DNA of 54,067 nucleotides from Thermodesulfatator autotrophicus (GTDB lineage Bacteria > Desulfobacterota > Thermodesulfobacteria > Thermodesulfobacteriales > Thermodesulfatatoraceae). The stretch lies in the NCBI RefSeq assembly GCF_001642325.1, contig NZ_LSFI01000015.1, positions 1-54,067 of the forward strand, written 5' to 3'. Below are positions 15,421 to 24,838 of this stretch, in pieces. A program made the position numbers and the translations under genes. How positions within the stretch are numbered: position 1 is the stretch's first letter; every line of letters begins with the position of its first letter. The notes under the pieces were generated by a model. That model had not been told where the DNA came from and searched no databases. It saw nothing but the letters and a program-made list of their open reading frames with translations.

Positions 15421-16801
15421 ATATAAAAGAGTTCACTTTGTAGGTATTGGTGGGATAGGCATGAGCGGGCTTGCTCGCCTGCTCTTAAGGCTTGGCTTTG
15501 AGGTATCAGGCTCCGACTTAAACCCTTCTGAAACTACAAAGATGCTTGCTGATGAAGGAGCCATTATTTTTTACGGCCACCACCCTAAACAGGTGGAAGG
15601 GGCTGATCTCGTAGTTTACTCATCAGCCGTGTCTCAGGACAATCCAGAACTCAAAAGGGCGAAAGAGCTTGGCTTAAAAGTAATGCCTAGAGCCCAGATG
15701 CTCGTAGAGATTATGGAACTTCACCGTTTCAACCTGGTGGTAACCGGTGCCCATGGCAAGACTACCACTACTTCCATGCTGGCTTCTGTGCTAACCAAAG
15801 GCGGTTTAAGCCCAACAGTGGTGGTGGGGGGCAAGGTAAACGGCTTTGATGGTAACGCCTGGCTGGGTGACGAAAGAGAGTATCTTCTGGCGGAAGCTGA
15901 CGAAAGTGACGGTTCTTTCCTTAGAATGAGCCCTGACCTTGCTATTATTACTAACATTGACAAAGAACACCTTGACTTTTACCGGGATTTTGAGGAAATC
16001 CTTGAAGCCTTTGCGGCATTTGTAGATAAAGTAAAAGGAAAAGTTATAGTCTGCCTTGACGACGAAGGCGTTAAAAGGCTCCTCCAAAGAAAGCCTTATG
16101 CCAAATATATCACTTATGGCTTTGATGAGCAGGCTTTTTATAGGGCACGGATTATTAAAGAAGGAGCTCGCTCGGTCTTTACCGTGTTTGAAAATGATAA
16201 TTTCCTTGGCGAGGTGATGGTGCCCTTCCCAGGCAAGCACAACATTTTAAATGCCCTGGCCACGGTGGCACTGGCCAGAACCTTAAAAATCCCTTTTAAA
16301 AAGATTAGAGAAGGCCTTTCGGCTTTTAAAGGAGTCCGGAGGCGTTTTGATTTAAAAGGCCAGGTGGGTGAAATTTTAGTTTTTGATGATTATGCCCATC
16401 ATCCTAAAGAGATTGAAGCTACGATAAGAGCGTTTAAAAATTCTTTTCCTGAGAGGCGTCTGGTAATCCTTTTTCAGCCACATCGTTTTACGCGCACCAA
16501 GGCCCTTTTTGACGACTTTGTCAGGTGTTTTGATGAGGCTGAGGTGCTGCTGGTTACAGACATTTATCCGGCTTCTGAAAAACCAATTCCTGGAGTTACG
16601 GGAGAAGCTCTGGCTAAGGCCCTTAGCAAAAGGCGAAAGGGACTTACTTATTACGTGCCAGGAAATGGCCTGGCGCTTGCCCGGGTATTGGACATTTTGA
16701 AACCAGGCGATGTTTTCGTGACCATGGGAGCTGGAAACATTTATCGCCTGGGGGAGAAACTTTTAGAAGAACTTGGTTTGCGTCAGCGAGAGGTGGCATG
16801 A
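15413..16801 (+). CDS. murC: UDP-MurNAc:L-alanine ligase MurC
   Basis: 462 residues. First Mur ligase, adding L-Ala to UDP-MurNAc. Seen: HFVGIGGIGMSGLA, YSSAVSQDNPEL, the ATP loop TGAHGKTTTTSM, EADESDGSFL, NIDKEHLDFY, PGKHNILNALA, FDDYAHHPKEI and LFQPHRFTRT, which together are specific to MurC. It overlaps murG upstream and murB downstream (4 bp), so the genes are surely cotranscribed. It comes after murG, the normal dcw order. Confidence 0.97.
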   Translation: MREYKRVHFVGIGGIGMSGLARLLLRLGFEVSGSDLNPSETTKMLADEGAIIFYGHHPKQVEGADLVVYSSAVSQDNPELKRAKELGLKVMPRAQMLVEIMELHRFNLVVTGAHGKTTTTSMLASVLTKGGLSPTVVVGGKVNGFDGNAWLGDEREYLLAEADESDGSFLRMSPDLAIITNIDKEHLDFYRDFEEILEAFAAFVDKVKGKVIVCLDDEGVKRLLQRKPYAKYITYGFDEQAFYRARIIKEGARSVFTVFENDNFLGEVMVPFPGKHNILNALATVALARTLKIPFKKIREGLSAFKGVRRRFDLKGQVGEILVFDDYAHHPKEIEATIRAFKNSFPERRLVILFQPHRFTRTKALFDDFVRCFDEAEVLLVTDIYPASEKPIPGVTGEALAKALSKRRKGLTYYVPGNGLALARVLDILKPGDVFVTMGAGNIYRLGEKLLEELGLRQREVA

Positions 16802-17688
16802 AAGTTTCAAGCTTGTTAGCTAAAGAAGGTTTTATATTCAAAGAGAAAGAGCCCCTTTGGCGGCATACTACTTTTAGAGTTGGTGGGCCAGCTGACTACC
16901 TGTTTTATCCTCGCAATTTTTTAGAGCTTTCCCGGGGGCTTGAAATTTTTAAAGCCGAGGGAGTCCCTGTCTATTTTTTGGGCGGAGGAAGTAATCTCCT
17001 GGTAAGAGATGGTGGTTTTCGGGGAGCCTTTATCTCTCTTTCAAGGCTTGATTTTTGTGAACCTGAAGGTGAAAGAGTGAGGGCTGGAGCAGGGGTATCG
17101 TTAGCAAAGCTTCTTAATTTTTGTGCTCTTAATGGTTTAGCAGGGCTTGAGTTTCTGGCAGGAGTTCCTGCCACGGTGGGCGGGGCTGTTAAAATGAACG
17201 CCGGGGCCTTTGGCCAAGAAATAGGGCAGTTGGTAGAAGAAGTAACAGTTTATAAGGACGGAAACTTTCTTTCTCTTAGTCGCGCCCGGCTTAGTTTTGC
17301 CTACCGTTTTTCCAATATTCCTGATGAAGCGGTGATTATGGCTGTTACTTTTCGTCTTAAGAAGGATTATCAAGAGCGAATAAATGAGCGCATGGCTGAT
17401 TGTTGGCGGCGGCGCAAAAAGACCCAGCCCTTAAATGAGCCATCTGCTGGCTGTGTTTTTAAAAATCCACCAGGCTTTTCCGCCGGAGCTTTGATTGACC
17501 AGGCAGGGTTGAAGGGTTTGCGTTCTGGTGGCGCAGAAATTTCTCGCAAACATGCTAACTTTATCGTAAACCGAGATGGAGCAAGGGCCCAGGATATTTT
17601 GAGGCTTATTGATTTTGCAAGAGAAAGGGTTTTTCAGCTCTTTGGGGTGGAGCTTGAGGAGGAGCTTCGTGTGGTGGGCGAAGGCTAA
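16798..17688 (+). CDS. murB: UDP-N-acetylenolpyruvoylglucosamine reductase MurB
   Basis: 296 residues, FAD enzyme that reduces UDP-GlcNAc-enolpyruvate to UDP-MurNAc. Seen: TTFRVGGPADYLFYP, FLGGGSNLLVRDGGF (flavin-binding), GLEFLAGVPATVGGAVKMNAG, AYRFSNIP (the Tyr-Arg pair), and NEPSAGCVFKNPPG with GALIDQAGLKG, where the Ser is the proton donor. The type I pattern fits the MurC-MurB order. Ends 20 bp inside ftsQ. Confidence 0.97.
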   Translation: MKVSSLLAKEGFIFKEKEPLWRHTTFRVGGPADYLFYPRNFLELSRGLEIFKAEGVPVYFLGGGSNLLVRDGGFRGAFISLSRLDFCEPEGERVRAGAGVSLAKLLNFCALNGLAGLEFLAGVPATVGGAVKMNAGAFGQEIGQLVEEVTVYKDGNFLSLSRARLSFAYRFSNIPDEAVIMAVTFRLKKDYQERINERMADCWRRRKKTQPLNEPSAGCVFKNPPGFSAGALIDQAGLKGLRSGGAEISRKHANFIVNRDGARAQDILRLIDFARERVFQLFGVELEEELRVVGEG

Positions 17689-18439
17689 AAAATTTTTGGT
17701 CCTGTTAATAGGCTTTATGACGCTGGCGGCTCTTGTGGTAGCCGGGGTCTATATTAAAAAAAGCCCTTATTTTGCCCTATCAGGGATAGAAATAACCATA
17801 GAAGGTAAACGCTTTCTCAGTAAACGGGATGTTTTTGAAAGGGCAAACCTTATTCTTGGAACAAATATTTTTGCCTTAAATCTTAAGGAAGTAAAAAAGC
17901 GCCTTGAATTTCACCCCTGGGTGGCTGAAGCCTTTGTTTCTCGTAAACTACCCAACAGGGTTTTTATAAAAGTAAAAGAAGAAAAACCCATAGCTATGCT
18001 TTCCATAAACGGCGAAATCTGGTTGGTGAATGAAAAGGGATACATCTTTGCCCGGGCTCCACGGGTTTTATTAAAAGAATTGCCAGCCCTTGAGGGCGTT
18101 TCCTCAAAAGAAATTGAAAATCGCCACTTGGATCCTCAAAAGTTAGAGGTCTTAAGACTGCTGGTGAAACTTAAGAAAAATGAAACTTTAGTGCCACCTT
18201 ACGCTAATATTTCGCAGATAAAGTTTTTACCAGATGGCTTTTTATTGCTTACGAGAGACGCTTTGTTGATAAAGTTTGCCGGAAATAGCCTTAAAGAATA
18301 TGAAAAGGCTTATAAAAAGCTTGACCGCATTTTTGTATATCTTTATGACACCAAGCAGTATCATCGGGTAAAAATGGTAAGGCTTGATTATCCAGAAAAT
18401 TCAGCGGCTTTGATTTTTAAGAAAGGCCAGAGGAGTTAG
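17669..18439 (+). CDS. ftsQ: FtsQ, divisome membrane protein with POTRA domain
   Basis: About 256 residues from the GTG at 17669, chosen because GAGGAGGAG (17656-17664) lies just before it; a longer frame would start at 17609, deep in murB. Topology: a short basic cytoplasmic tail (WWAKAKKF), one membrane helix, then a periplasmic POTRA-like domain (ISGIEI-type strand, KRLEFHPWVAEAFVSRKLPNRVFIKVKEEKPIA) and a beta-domain. FtsQ links FtsA/FtsZ in the cytoplasm to FtsL/FtsB outside. Followed at 6 bp by ftsA. Confidence 0.92.
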   Translation: MWWAKAKKFLVLLIGFMTLAALVVAGVYIKKSPYFALSGIEITIEGKRFLSKRDVFERANLILGTNIFALNLKEVKKRLEFHPWVAEAFVSRKLPNRVFIKVKEEKPIAMLSINGEIWLVNEKGYIFARAPRVLLKELPALEGVSSKEIENRHLDPQKLEVLRLLVKLKKNETLVPPYANISQIKFLPDGFLLLTRDALLIKFAGNSLKEYEKAYKKLDRIFVYLYDTKQYHRVKMVRLDYPENSAALIFKKGQRS

Positions 18440-18445
18440 GGTTAA

Positions 18446-19639
18446 ATGATTGTCGGGCTTGATGTTGGTACAACTAAAGTATGTTGCCTAGCGGCAGAAG
18501 AAATAGAAGGCGAGTTAAGGGCCATTGGTTTGGGTATGGCCAATGCCTCAGGGCTTCGCCGCGGGGTGGTAGTAAACATTGAGAGCACGGTAAGCGCTAT
18601 AATAGAGGCTGTGCAACAGGCGGAAGAGGCCTGTGGAGAAGAAATTACCAACGTCATTGTAGGGATTGCCGGAAGTCACATTCGCAGCCAGCAAAGCCAC
18701 GGAGTGATTGCCTTAAAGTCAGGAGAAGTCACGGAAGAAGACGTTCAGCGGGTTCTTGAAGCAGCCCAGGCCATTAACCTTCCTAATGACAGGCTTATCT
18801 TACACGCTATCCCGCAAGAGTATATCGTTGATGAGCAGAGCGGGATTGAACAGCCTATAGGCATGAGCGGAGTGCGCCTTGAGGCCAAGGTGCATATTGT
18901 AACAGCGGGTGCTTCAGCGGTGCACAATCTAGTTAAATGTGTAGAAAAGGCCGGGCTTACGGTTGACGCCGTAGTTTTACAACCGCTGGCTTCAGCGCAC
19001 GCCGTGCTAACAGAGGAAGAAAAAAAACTCGGGGTAGCTTTGATAGACTTTGGCGGCGGCACTACGGATGTGGCTATCTTCCTTGAAGGAAATCTTAGAT
19101 ATACCAGTGCAGTAGGAGTAGGGGGCCAGATACTTACCAGCGATCTTACCGTTGGGCTCCGTACCACCATGGCAGCGGCTGAGAAGCTCAAAGTCCATTA
19201 CGGTAGCTGCCTTGCCCCTTTGGTGCCAAGAGAAGAATATATTGAAGTACCAGGGCTTGGCAATCGTCCAGCTAGAAGGCTTTCGCGTCAGGTTTTAGCA
19301 GAAATCCTTGAACCGAGGGTAGAAGAGCTCCTTGAAATTATAAATACTGAACTTGAAAACTCGGGCCTTAAACCCCGTCTTGGTTCAGGGGCTGTTATAA
19401 CCGGAGGCTCCTCTTTGCTTTCAGGACTTCTTGAGATGGCTGACCAGATTTTTGAATTGCCCACAAGAATTGGCTATCCCAAAAGACTCCCTGGTTTAAC
19501 TGAGGAGGTAAATCATCCTCGCCTGGCTACCGCGGTAGGACTGGTGCTTTTTGGGCGTGAAATGGATCTTCACAGACAAAAAACGCAACCTAAAAACCCA
19601 CTTAAAAAATTATTTGAAATCCTGGGGAGGGGGCTATGA
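18446..19639 (+). CDS. ftsA: FtsA, actin-like FtsZ membrane tether
   Basis: 397 residues. Actin/Hsp70-fold ATPase: phosphate-1 GLDVGTTKVCCL, the SHS2-type 1C insert, phosphate-2 LIDFGGGTTDVAIF and the adenosine loop AVITGGSSLL. The C-terminus NPLKKLFEILGRGL is the expected amphipathic membrane-binding helix. FtsA polymerises with FtsZ and recruits the divisome. Overlaps ftsZ by 4 bp. Confidence 0.97.
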   Translation: MIVGLDVGTTKVCCLAAEEIEGELRAIGLGMANASGLRRGVVVNIESTVSAIIEAVQQAEEACGEEITNVIVGIAGSHIRSQQSHGVIALKSGEVTEEDVQRVLEAAQAINLPNDRLILHAIPQEYIVDEQSGIEQPIGMSGVRLEAKVHIVTAGASAVHNLVKCVEKAGLTVDAVVLQPLASAHAVLTEEEKKLGVALIDFGGGTTDVAIFLEGNLRYTSAVGVGGQILTSDLTVGLRTTMAAAEKLKVHYGSCLAPLVPREEYIEVPGLGNRPARRLSRQVLAEILEPRVEELLEIINTELENSGLKPRLGSGAVITGGSSLLSGLLEMADQIFELPTRIGYPKRLPGLTEEVNHPRLATAVGLVLFGREMDLHRQKTQPKNPLKKLFEILGRGL

Positions 19640-20787
19640 GCTTTGAACTTTTAGAAAGTGAATATCAGGCCAAAATCAAAGTAATTGGTGTGGGTGGTGC
19701 CGGCGGAAACGCCGTCAACAATATGATAAGCAAGGGGCTAAGGGGAGTTGAGTTTATCGTAGCCAATACCGATTATCGTGTTCTTGACCTTTCTCCCGCG
19801 CCGGTAAAGATCCAGCTAGGCAAAGAACTGACCAAAGGTTTAGGGGCTGGTGGAAACCCTGAAGTGGGCAAAGAAGCAGCTATTGAGGCGGAAAACGAGA
19901 TAAGAGAGGCCCTTGCCGGAGCGGATATGATTTTTATAACCGCCGGGCTTGGCGGGGGCACCGGTACTGGAGCAGCTCCCATTGTAGCCCGTATCAGTAA
20001 GGAGCTTGGGGCTTTAACTATTGCCGTAGTAACAAAACCATTTTCTTTTGAAGGAAAACCCCGTGCCAAGATTGCCCAGAAAGGTTTTGAGGAGTTAAAA
20101 CGAGAAGTTGACACCATTATCACCATTCCCAATGACCGCCTAAGGGCTCTAGCCTCTCCCAAGGCCAAGTTGCTGGATATGTTCCGCCAGGCTGATGATG
20201 TGCTTTACTATGCGGTGCGAGGAATCTCCGATTTAATCCTTTTCCCTGGTTATGTAAACCTTGACTTTGCCGACGTAAGGGCGGTGATGAGTGAGATGGG
20301 GATGGCCCTTATGGGTACAGGCGTTGCCAGTGGAGAAAACCGGGCTGAAGAAGCGGCGCAAAAGGCTATCTCTAGCCCGCTGCTTGACGACGTTTCAATC
20401 TCCGGGGCAAGGGGTGTTCTTTTGAATATTACGGCTTCTGCTGAAAGTCTTACCATGGAAGAAACTGAATTTATTTCTGAGCTGGTCTCTAAAGAGGCTC
20501 ACGAAGAGGCCAAGATTTTCTGGGGCGTAGTATTTGACGACCAGGCGGGCGACGAACTGCGGGTTACGGTGGTAGCCACTGGTATCGGCGCAGAGGAAGA
20601 GGCGGCTGAGCCTATAGCTGAAGTGGTTAATCTTGGAGAGGTTAAAAGGGAAAGCCAGCCAGAAAGAGAAGGGCAACCTAAGCTTGCTAAATTCTTAGAG
20701 ACGAAACGCAAAAAACGCATTCTTGAGAAGCTCCCTTCAGAGGAAGAGCTTGAGGTGCCGGCGTTTTTGCGGCGCAAGGCGGATTAG
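19636..20787 (+). CDS. ftsZ: FtsZ, tubulin-like division GTPase
   Basis: 383 residues. GTP-binding sequence VGVGGAGGNAVNNM, the tubulin signature GGGTGTGAAP, the DR/NDRL segment and a variable acidic linker are all present. The last residues, EVPAFLRRKAD, are the conserved tail that binds FtsA and other partners. It forms the Z ring. Last gene of the dcw run. Its stop interlocks with the stop of the convergent DUF3135 gene, with no terminator between them. Confidence 0.98.
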   Translation: MSFELLESEYQAKIKVIGVGGAGGNAVNNMISKGLRGVEFIVANTDYRVLDLSPAPVKIQLGKELTKGLGAGGNPEVGKEAAIEAENEIREALAGADMIFITAGLGGGTGTGAAPIVARISKELGALTIAVVTKPFSFEGKPRAKIAQKGFEELKREVDTIITIPNDRLRALASPKAKLLDMFRQADDVLYYAVRGISDLILFPGYVNLDFADVRAVMSEMGMALMGTGVASGENRAEEAAQKAISSPLLDDVSISGARGVLLNITASAESLTMEETEFISELVSKEAHEEAKIFWGVVFDDQAGDELRVTVVATGIGAEEEAAEPIAEVVNLGEVKRESQPEREGQPKLAKFLETKRKKRILEKLPSEEELEVPAFLRRKAD

Positions 20788-21176
20788 TTTTTTCCTTTGG
20801 CTTTACCCATGGGAAAAGGAATTATTTTAGCGTTTGTTTTAGGTTCAGAGGGCAGAGACGGTGAGCGGCCTTCTTTAACATCTGTAAGAATGGCTTTAAG
20901 AGTTTCTAAGGATTCCAGAAAACCGCCTTTGCCGTAAACCATATCAAGTAACATGTCATAAAGCCTTATACAGGCCCCAAGCGGGGTCTTGGCTTTTTTC
21001 CTCTCCATATCAATACGCCACTGAAACTTGCGTAACTTTTCCTGGGTTTCAGTAGGAGCCCGAGAAATGGCTTCATCAATTAGGGCCTGGCGTTCTTTTT
21101 CAAAGGCCTCTGGGTCTTCTCTGGCAAGTCTTGCCATTTTTTCAAACCAGTCATCAAAATGTTCCTGGTTAATCAT
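20784..21176 (-). CDS. DUF3135 family small cytoplasmic protein
   Basis: 130 residues with the DUF3135 pattern: FDDWFEKMARLAREDPEAFEKERQ followed by LIDEAISRAPTETQEKLRKFQWRIDMERKKAKTP. Predicted helical, no membrane segment, no catalytic motif. Function is not known for the family. The good ATG is preceded by AGGAG, and it follows the YkgJ-type gene by 14 bp, so the two form one leftward unit. Confidence 0.8.
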   Translation of the reverse strand: MINQEHFDDWFEKMARLAREDPEAFEKERQALIDEAISRAPTETQEKLRKFQWRIDMERKKAKTPLGACIRLYDMLLDMVYGKGGFLESLETLKAILTDVKEGRSPSLPSEPKTNAKIIPFPMGKAKGKN

Positions 21177-21190
21177 AGGTGACTCCTGAT

Positions 21191-22006
21191 TTAAAAAGGC
21201 TTCATCTTTTTCTTTTCAGATAAGTCTTTCTTAATGGGAATCAAGTTTTCCCCGTAAAGAACAGTTTTTAGCCATTTGAAACCAAACTGGAGTAGAGAAA
21301 GGTCATCTTCTTTGATTTTTTCAAGGGTTTCTTTATCAACTTCGTAAATATCAAGAAAACGGCTTTCAAAGACGAAACTTCTGAACCTTTCTGGGTTGGT
21401 GCTGACCATAAAAAAGAGTTCAAGGCTTTTTTGAGGTACGTCTATCGGGCCTAAAGATTCCTTTTTCATGATGATTTCTACCCATTCAAGAACTGGCTCT
21501 TCAAACTCAGGAATGCCTTGGGATTTACGATATTCTTCTACGGTGATTTCTGGGCCGGAATCAAGCCCCTGGCAGAAACCTTCTTTTACCAGGTAGTAAA
21601 AGTCTTCGTTGCGGCCTTCGTCCCGGTTGCGGAAAATTCCAAGGCCAAGGGGATAATAGCGACAGGCAAGTGGACGGTCTTCATAGACCTGGCAGCCTTT
21701 ATCTGAAACAAAGGGGCACGTTTTGTGTTCATCATCGCGCATTTTGAGACGGGCCACCGGGAGTTTAGATTTAGGTAGAATAAAGGGCTCGGTGTAAGCC
21801 AAAAGGAACTGATCTGTAGTGAGCTTTAACCTGTTGCGCAGGCGCAGAATATCATACGGGGTAAGAGGAAGATAAAGCTCAGAGCAGCAGAGCTTAAAAC
21901 ACGGGACTCCAGGGCCACAGGTAAACTTAAATTTGGTGTGTGGCTCAAGTTTTATAGGGACGATTATCCTATCTGTGCCTTTAAGTTCTGTTATAGCTTC
22001 ACCCAT
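21191..22006 (-). CDS. YkgJ-type cysteine-cluster protein
   Basis: 271 residues. The N-terminal third carries the metal-chelating cysteine pattern of the YkgJ/CxxCxxCC family: CGPGVPCFKLCC (about 30-41), then KTCPF, KGCQVYEDRPLACRYYPLG with the last ligands. The family is thought to bind zinc or an iron-sulfur cluster; activity is unknown. A C-terminal region of about 110 residues has no recognised motif. Upstream of DUF3135 in the same operon, starting behind GGAGG. Confidence 0.8.
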   Translation of the reverse strand: MGEAITELKGTDRIIVPIKLEPHTKFKFTCGPGVPCFKLCCSELYLPLTPYDILRLRNRLKLTTDQFLLAYTEPFILPKSKLPVARLKMRDDEHKTCPFVSDKGCQVYEDRPLACRYYPLGLGIFRNRDEGRNEDFYYLVKEGFCQGLDSGPEITVEEYRKSQGIPEFEEPVLEWVEIIMKKESLGPIDVPQKSLELFFMVSTNPERFRSFVFESRFLDIYEVDKETLEKIKEDDLSLLQFGFKWLKTVLYGENLIPIKKDLSEKKKMKPF

Positions 22007-22473
22007 AGGGCCTCCTAAGTTTTATAATCTTCTTATGTTAGCGCAGATAGTGGCAGTGAGCAAATTTTTGTGGATGAGGCTAGACGAAATTTTTGGCCCG
22101 GTTTTTCGCTTAAGCTCAATGGAATACAAATTCTGTTATCGCCAGGCAAGAAGGATTGCTTCGCTCCGCTCGCAATGACGCAGTAGGGAGGCTCGTAATG
22201 ACAACCCAAAAAATTGTCATCTGTTTTATATTCTCAATTAATTATTCAAATATTTTGTTTAGGATATGCTTGGGGTTGGAAAATATTATATCAATATGTA
22301 AACTATTTATTCGTAATTATAGTATATTCTAATAATCACATTAAGGAGTCTTGAATGCTATTTTGTTGTAATATAAGAAAAGACTTGCCAAATTTTTTTC
22401 TTTATTTTATCTAATCATTAGGGACTTAAATTTTCACCCAATTTTTAAAGTTAATTTAAATAAGGAGGGAGTT
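22007..22473. other. Divergent intergenic region before the octaheme cytochrome gene
   Basis: Holds a repeat remnant (22137-22203) and then about 250 bp of very AT-rich sequence that must contain the promoter of the cytochrome gene. I could not fix a -35/-10 pair, nor a sigma-54 or FNR-type site. A strong Shine-Dalgarno AAGGAGGGAG directly precedes the ATG. No RNA gene is seen. Confidence 0.5.
22137..22203. repeat. Dispersed palindromic repeat, partial
   Basis: Contains AAGGATTGCTTCGCTCCGCTCGCAATGACG, the right-hand half of the family, plus GGCTCGTAATGACAA. The left end is missing. Confidence 0.65.
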
Positions 22474-23775
22474 ATGGGGAAAGGTAGATGTTTTCTAAGT
22501 ATTTGCTTGGCTTTGGCCTTTTTGATGTCAGCGGCTTATTCTTTGGCTGCTCAAGACGAAGAGAAAGTTAAAAAAGCCTGTATTTCCTGTCATGAAAAGA
22601 TTAGCCCTGGTCAGGTGATGGATTGGCGTGCCAGTAAACACGCTGCCGAAGATATTTCCTGTGCAGACTGTCACGGAACAGCGCATACTTCGGAAAAAGA
22701 TGTTGCCAAGGCTAAACTTCCAGATGAGCATGTATGTGCTGAATGTCACCAAGAGCAATTTGATCAATTTGTGCGTGGCAAACACAATCTTGGCTGGAAG
22801 GCTTTAAATGCCCTTCCGGTAACTCATCTTGAACCTGATGAGCTGATGGAAGGTGGTAAAGGTTGTGGTGGCTGTCACAACATGGGTATAAAGAGCGAAA
22901 AGGAAAAGCAAGAGCTCCATGCTCGTGGCTATCGCTACCAAAATAACTCCTGTGACGAGTGCCACACCAGGCATGCCTTTTCCAAGAAAGAGGCTCTTGA
23001 TCCCCATGCCTGTCAACAGTGTCACATGGGTTATGACCATCCTCAGTGGGAAATGTGGTCAAGCTCAAAACACGGCACACGTTATTTTGCGAAGTTAGCC
23101 GGGAACCTGCCTGAAGGAGCAGCGGCACCTAAGTGTCAGGACTGTCATATGCCTAATGGTGACCACGAAAACCGTACGGCCTGGGGCTTTCTCGGGGTAA
23201 GGCTCCCTCTTCCTGAAGACAAAGAATGGGCTGCGGCTCAAGTTACTCTTCTTAAGGCTCTCGGCGTACTTGACCCCATGACTGGTAAGCCTACCGCTCG
23301 CTTGCAAGTAGTTAAGGATCTCCAGCTGGCCCGCCTTACTAAGGAAGACTTTGACCGTGAGCGTAACAAAATTAAAAAGGTATGTTATCGTTGTCACTCT
23401 AAAGACTATGTTGATTTCCAGTTCAAACAGGCTGACCAGTATTATAAGCAAATAGACATGATCATGGCTGAAGCGATAAACATTGTGGCTGACTTATATA
23501 AAGATGGTATCCTTAAAAAGCGTGGTAATCAGGCTTATCCTTATCCTGATTTTCTCTACTTTATGAGAACTGATTACGGAGCGGGTTTTGATAAGCTTGA
23601 ATACATTGAACAAGTGCTTTTTGAAATGTACATGAAGCATCGTATGAGGGCCTACCAGTCCTTCTTCCACATTAATCCTGACTATGCTTACTGGTACGGC
23701 TGGGCTATGATGGTAAAAGACTTAGGTGAAATTAAAGAGCTAGCCAAACAGATGCGTGCTACTCACGGTAAATAG
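22474..23775 (+). CDS. Octaheme cytochrome c of the hydroxylamine oxidoreductase (HAO) family
   Basis: 433 residues with a signal peptide (1-26, ending SLAA) and exactly eight CxxCH heme sites, starting at Cys 36, 63, 88, 131, 160, 180, 221 and 304. The uneven spacing, with seven hemes in the first half, one more at 304 and a helical heme-free C-terminus containing NPDYAYWYGW, fits the HAO-like family. Periplasmic. In anaerobes such proteins (epsilon-HAO type) are thought to reduce nitrite to hydroxylamine or ammonia rather than oxidise hydroxylamine; I cannot judge from sequence whether the cross-linking Tyr of oxidative HAO is present. No quinol-oxidising NapC/NrfH partner is adjacent, so its electron donor is outside the window. 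Ends at a strong terminator. Confidence 0.85.
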   Translation: MGKGRCFLSICLALAFLMSAAYSLAAQDEEKVKKACISCHEKISPGQVMDWRASKHAAEDISCADCHGTAHTSEKDVAKAKLPDEHVCAECHQEQFDQFVRGKHNLGWKALNALPVTHLEPDELMEGGKGCGGCHNMGIKSEKEKQELHARGYRYQNNSCDECHTRHAFSKKEALDPHACQQCHMGYDHPQWEMWSSSKHGTRYFAKLAGNLPEGAAAPKCQDCHMPNGDHENRTAWGFLGVRLPLPEDKEWAAAQVTLLKALGVLDPMTGKPTARLQVVKDLQLARLTKEDFDRERNKIKKVCYRCHSKDYVDFQFKQADQYYKQIDMIMAEAINIVADLYKDGILKKRGNQAYPYPDFLYFMRTDYGAGFDKLEYIEQVLFEMYMKHRMRAYQSFFHINPDYAYWYGWAMMVKDLGEIKELAKQMRATHGK

Positions 23776-23790
23776 TTAAAAAAAATTATT

Positions 23791-23823
23791 AAAAAAAGGG
23801 GGCGCTTAGCGCCCCCTTTTTTT
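23791..23823. terminator. Bidirectional intrinsic terminator
   Basis: GGGGGCGC/GCGCCCCC stem with a 3-nt loop, extended by an A tract on the left and a T tract on the right. It separates the cytochrome gene from the convergent receptor gene, whose stop codon lies in the T tract. Confidence 0.92.
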
Positions 23824-24838
23824 ATTTGCGTTTTTTGAAGCGTTCAATAAGAATCTTTGTACTTATTCGTAGCCTTTCTAAAGCAATAGCTACTTGTGTT
23901 AATTCATCTTTCACTTTTTCTTCATCTAAACCTTTAACCCCTAAGTCAACATCTAATTTTCCTATACTAATATTTCGCGCAGCATCTCTTATTTGTTTGA
24001 TACGTATTACCATCCAATAAACTACTACAAAACTACCAAGCGTCATGAAAAGAACGGTTAAAAATATGGCCAGAAGGAAAAAGTTTTCAGGTGCAGGTCT
24101 AAAGAAATGAGCTGTTGTTCCCTTAAAGTCAGGAAAAATGGTAACACTTATAATTCCTCTTAAATCTCCTTCTTTATAATTCATCCCCCGTTCAGCTGAG
24201 GGGCCATATTTCTCTATGATTGCTTGTTTAAATCTTGGATCTATTTTTTCAGTAGTTCCATGACACTTAAGACAGCCTTTTTTAACTTTTAAAACTTTTA
24301 CATACCGATAACGGTAACTCTTGAAGTTGAAGAATCCGTCTTTTAGGAGTGTCCCAAGTTCTTCTTTGTTTTCATCTTTAAGTTTTTGGATAGCCATTTT
24401 TTCAAATTGGTCAGGTTTACCTTCTGGACTTATTGGTCTATCTGATACTACTTTAAAAATCCATTTGTATTCTTTTAATTTTTTCTGTGATATATTAGAA
24501 AGTTCTCTGGTTGCTAGGGCTGGATTATGTAGATAGAAATTTGTGTTAAATTCTTCGGTAATTAAGTTTTCTTTAGTAGTATACAAATTTGTTTTTTCAT
24601 TGTTGGCTTTTAATAAGTATCCAAATTGTTTTTCATATTTATCTTTTGTCCATATTCCTCCATAAGATGCTGTCCACTGCCTAAACATTATGATTTGTTC
24701 TGCTACTGTTTTTGCTTTTTCATATAAAAACCAGTTGTATAGTTGATAAATGGTAACTATCGTGCATCCGACTAGCCCTAAACCTAAAATTATCCAAAAA
24801 AATATGTATTTTGTCAGAATAGAAAGTTTGTTTGACAT
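23822..24838 (-). CDS. Membrane receptor with periplasmic c-heme DUF3365 (Tll0287-like) domain and HAMP domain
   Basis: 338 residues. First membrane helix at about 10-30, a periplasmic domain (about 31-245) with one heme motif CLKCHG followed by GMNYKEGDLRGIISV as in DUF3365/Tll0287 sensors, a second helix (about 250-277), and a HAMP domain (IKQIRDAARNISIGKLDVDLGVKG). It ends soon after HAMP with a short helical tail, so no kinase, cyclase or chemotaxis output domain is attached. The heme could sense redox state, NO or O2. It is last in a leftward operon with three AT-rich genes that may provide the output, and convergent with an octaheme cytochrome gene. Confidence 0.8.
   Translation of the reverse strand: MSNKLSILTKYIFFWIILGLGLVGCTIVTIYQLYNWFLYEKAKTVAEQIIMFRQWTASYGGIWTKDKYEKQFGYLLKANNEKTNLYTTKENLITEEFNTNFYLHNPALATRELSNISQKKLKEYKWIFKVVSDRPISPEGKPDQFEKMAIQKLKDENKEELGTLLKDGFFNFKSYRYRYVKVLKVKKGCLKCHGTTEKIDPRFKQAIIEKYGPSAERGMNYKEGDLRGIISVTIFPDFKGTTAHFFRPAPENFFLLAIFLTVLFMTLGSFVVVYWMVIRIKQIRDAARNISIGKLDVDLGVKGLDEEKVKDELTQVAIALERLRISTKILIERFKKRK

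Noticed and set aside
15806-16240. 144-codon open frame antisense to murC
   Set aside because: Shadow of murC, with no start signal and no domain.
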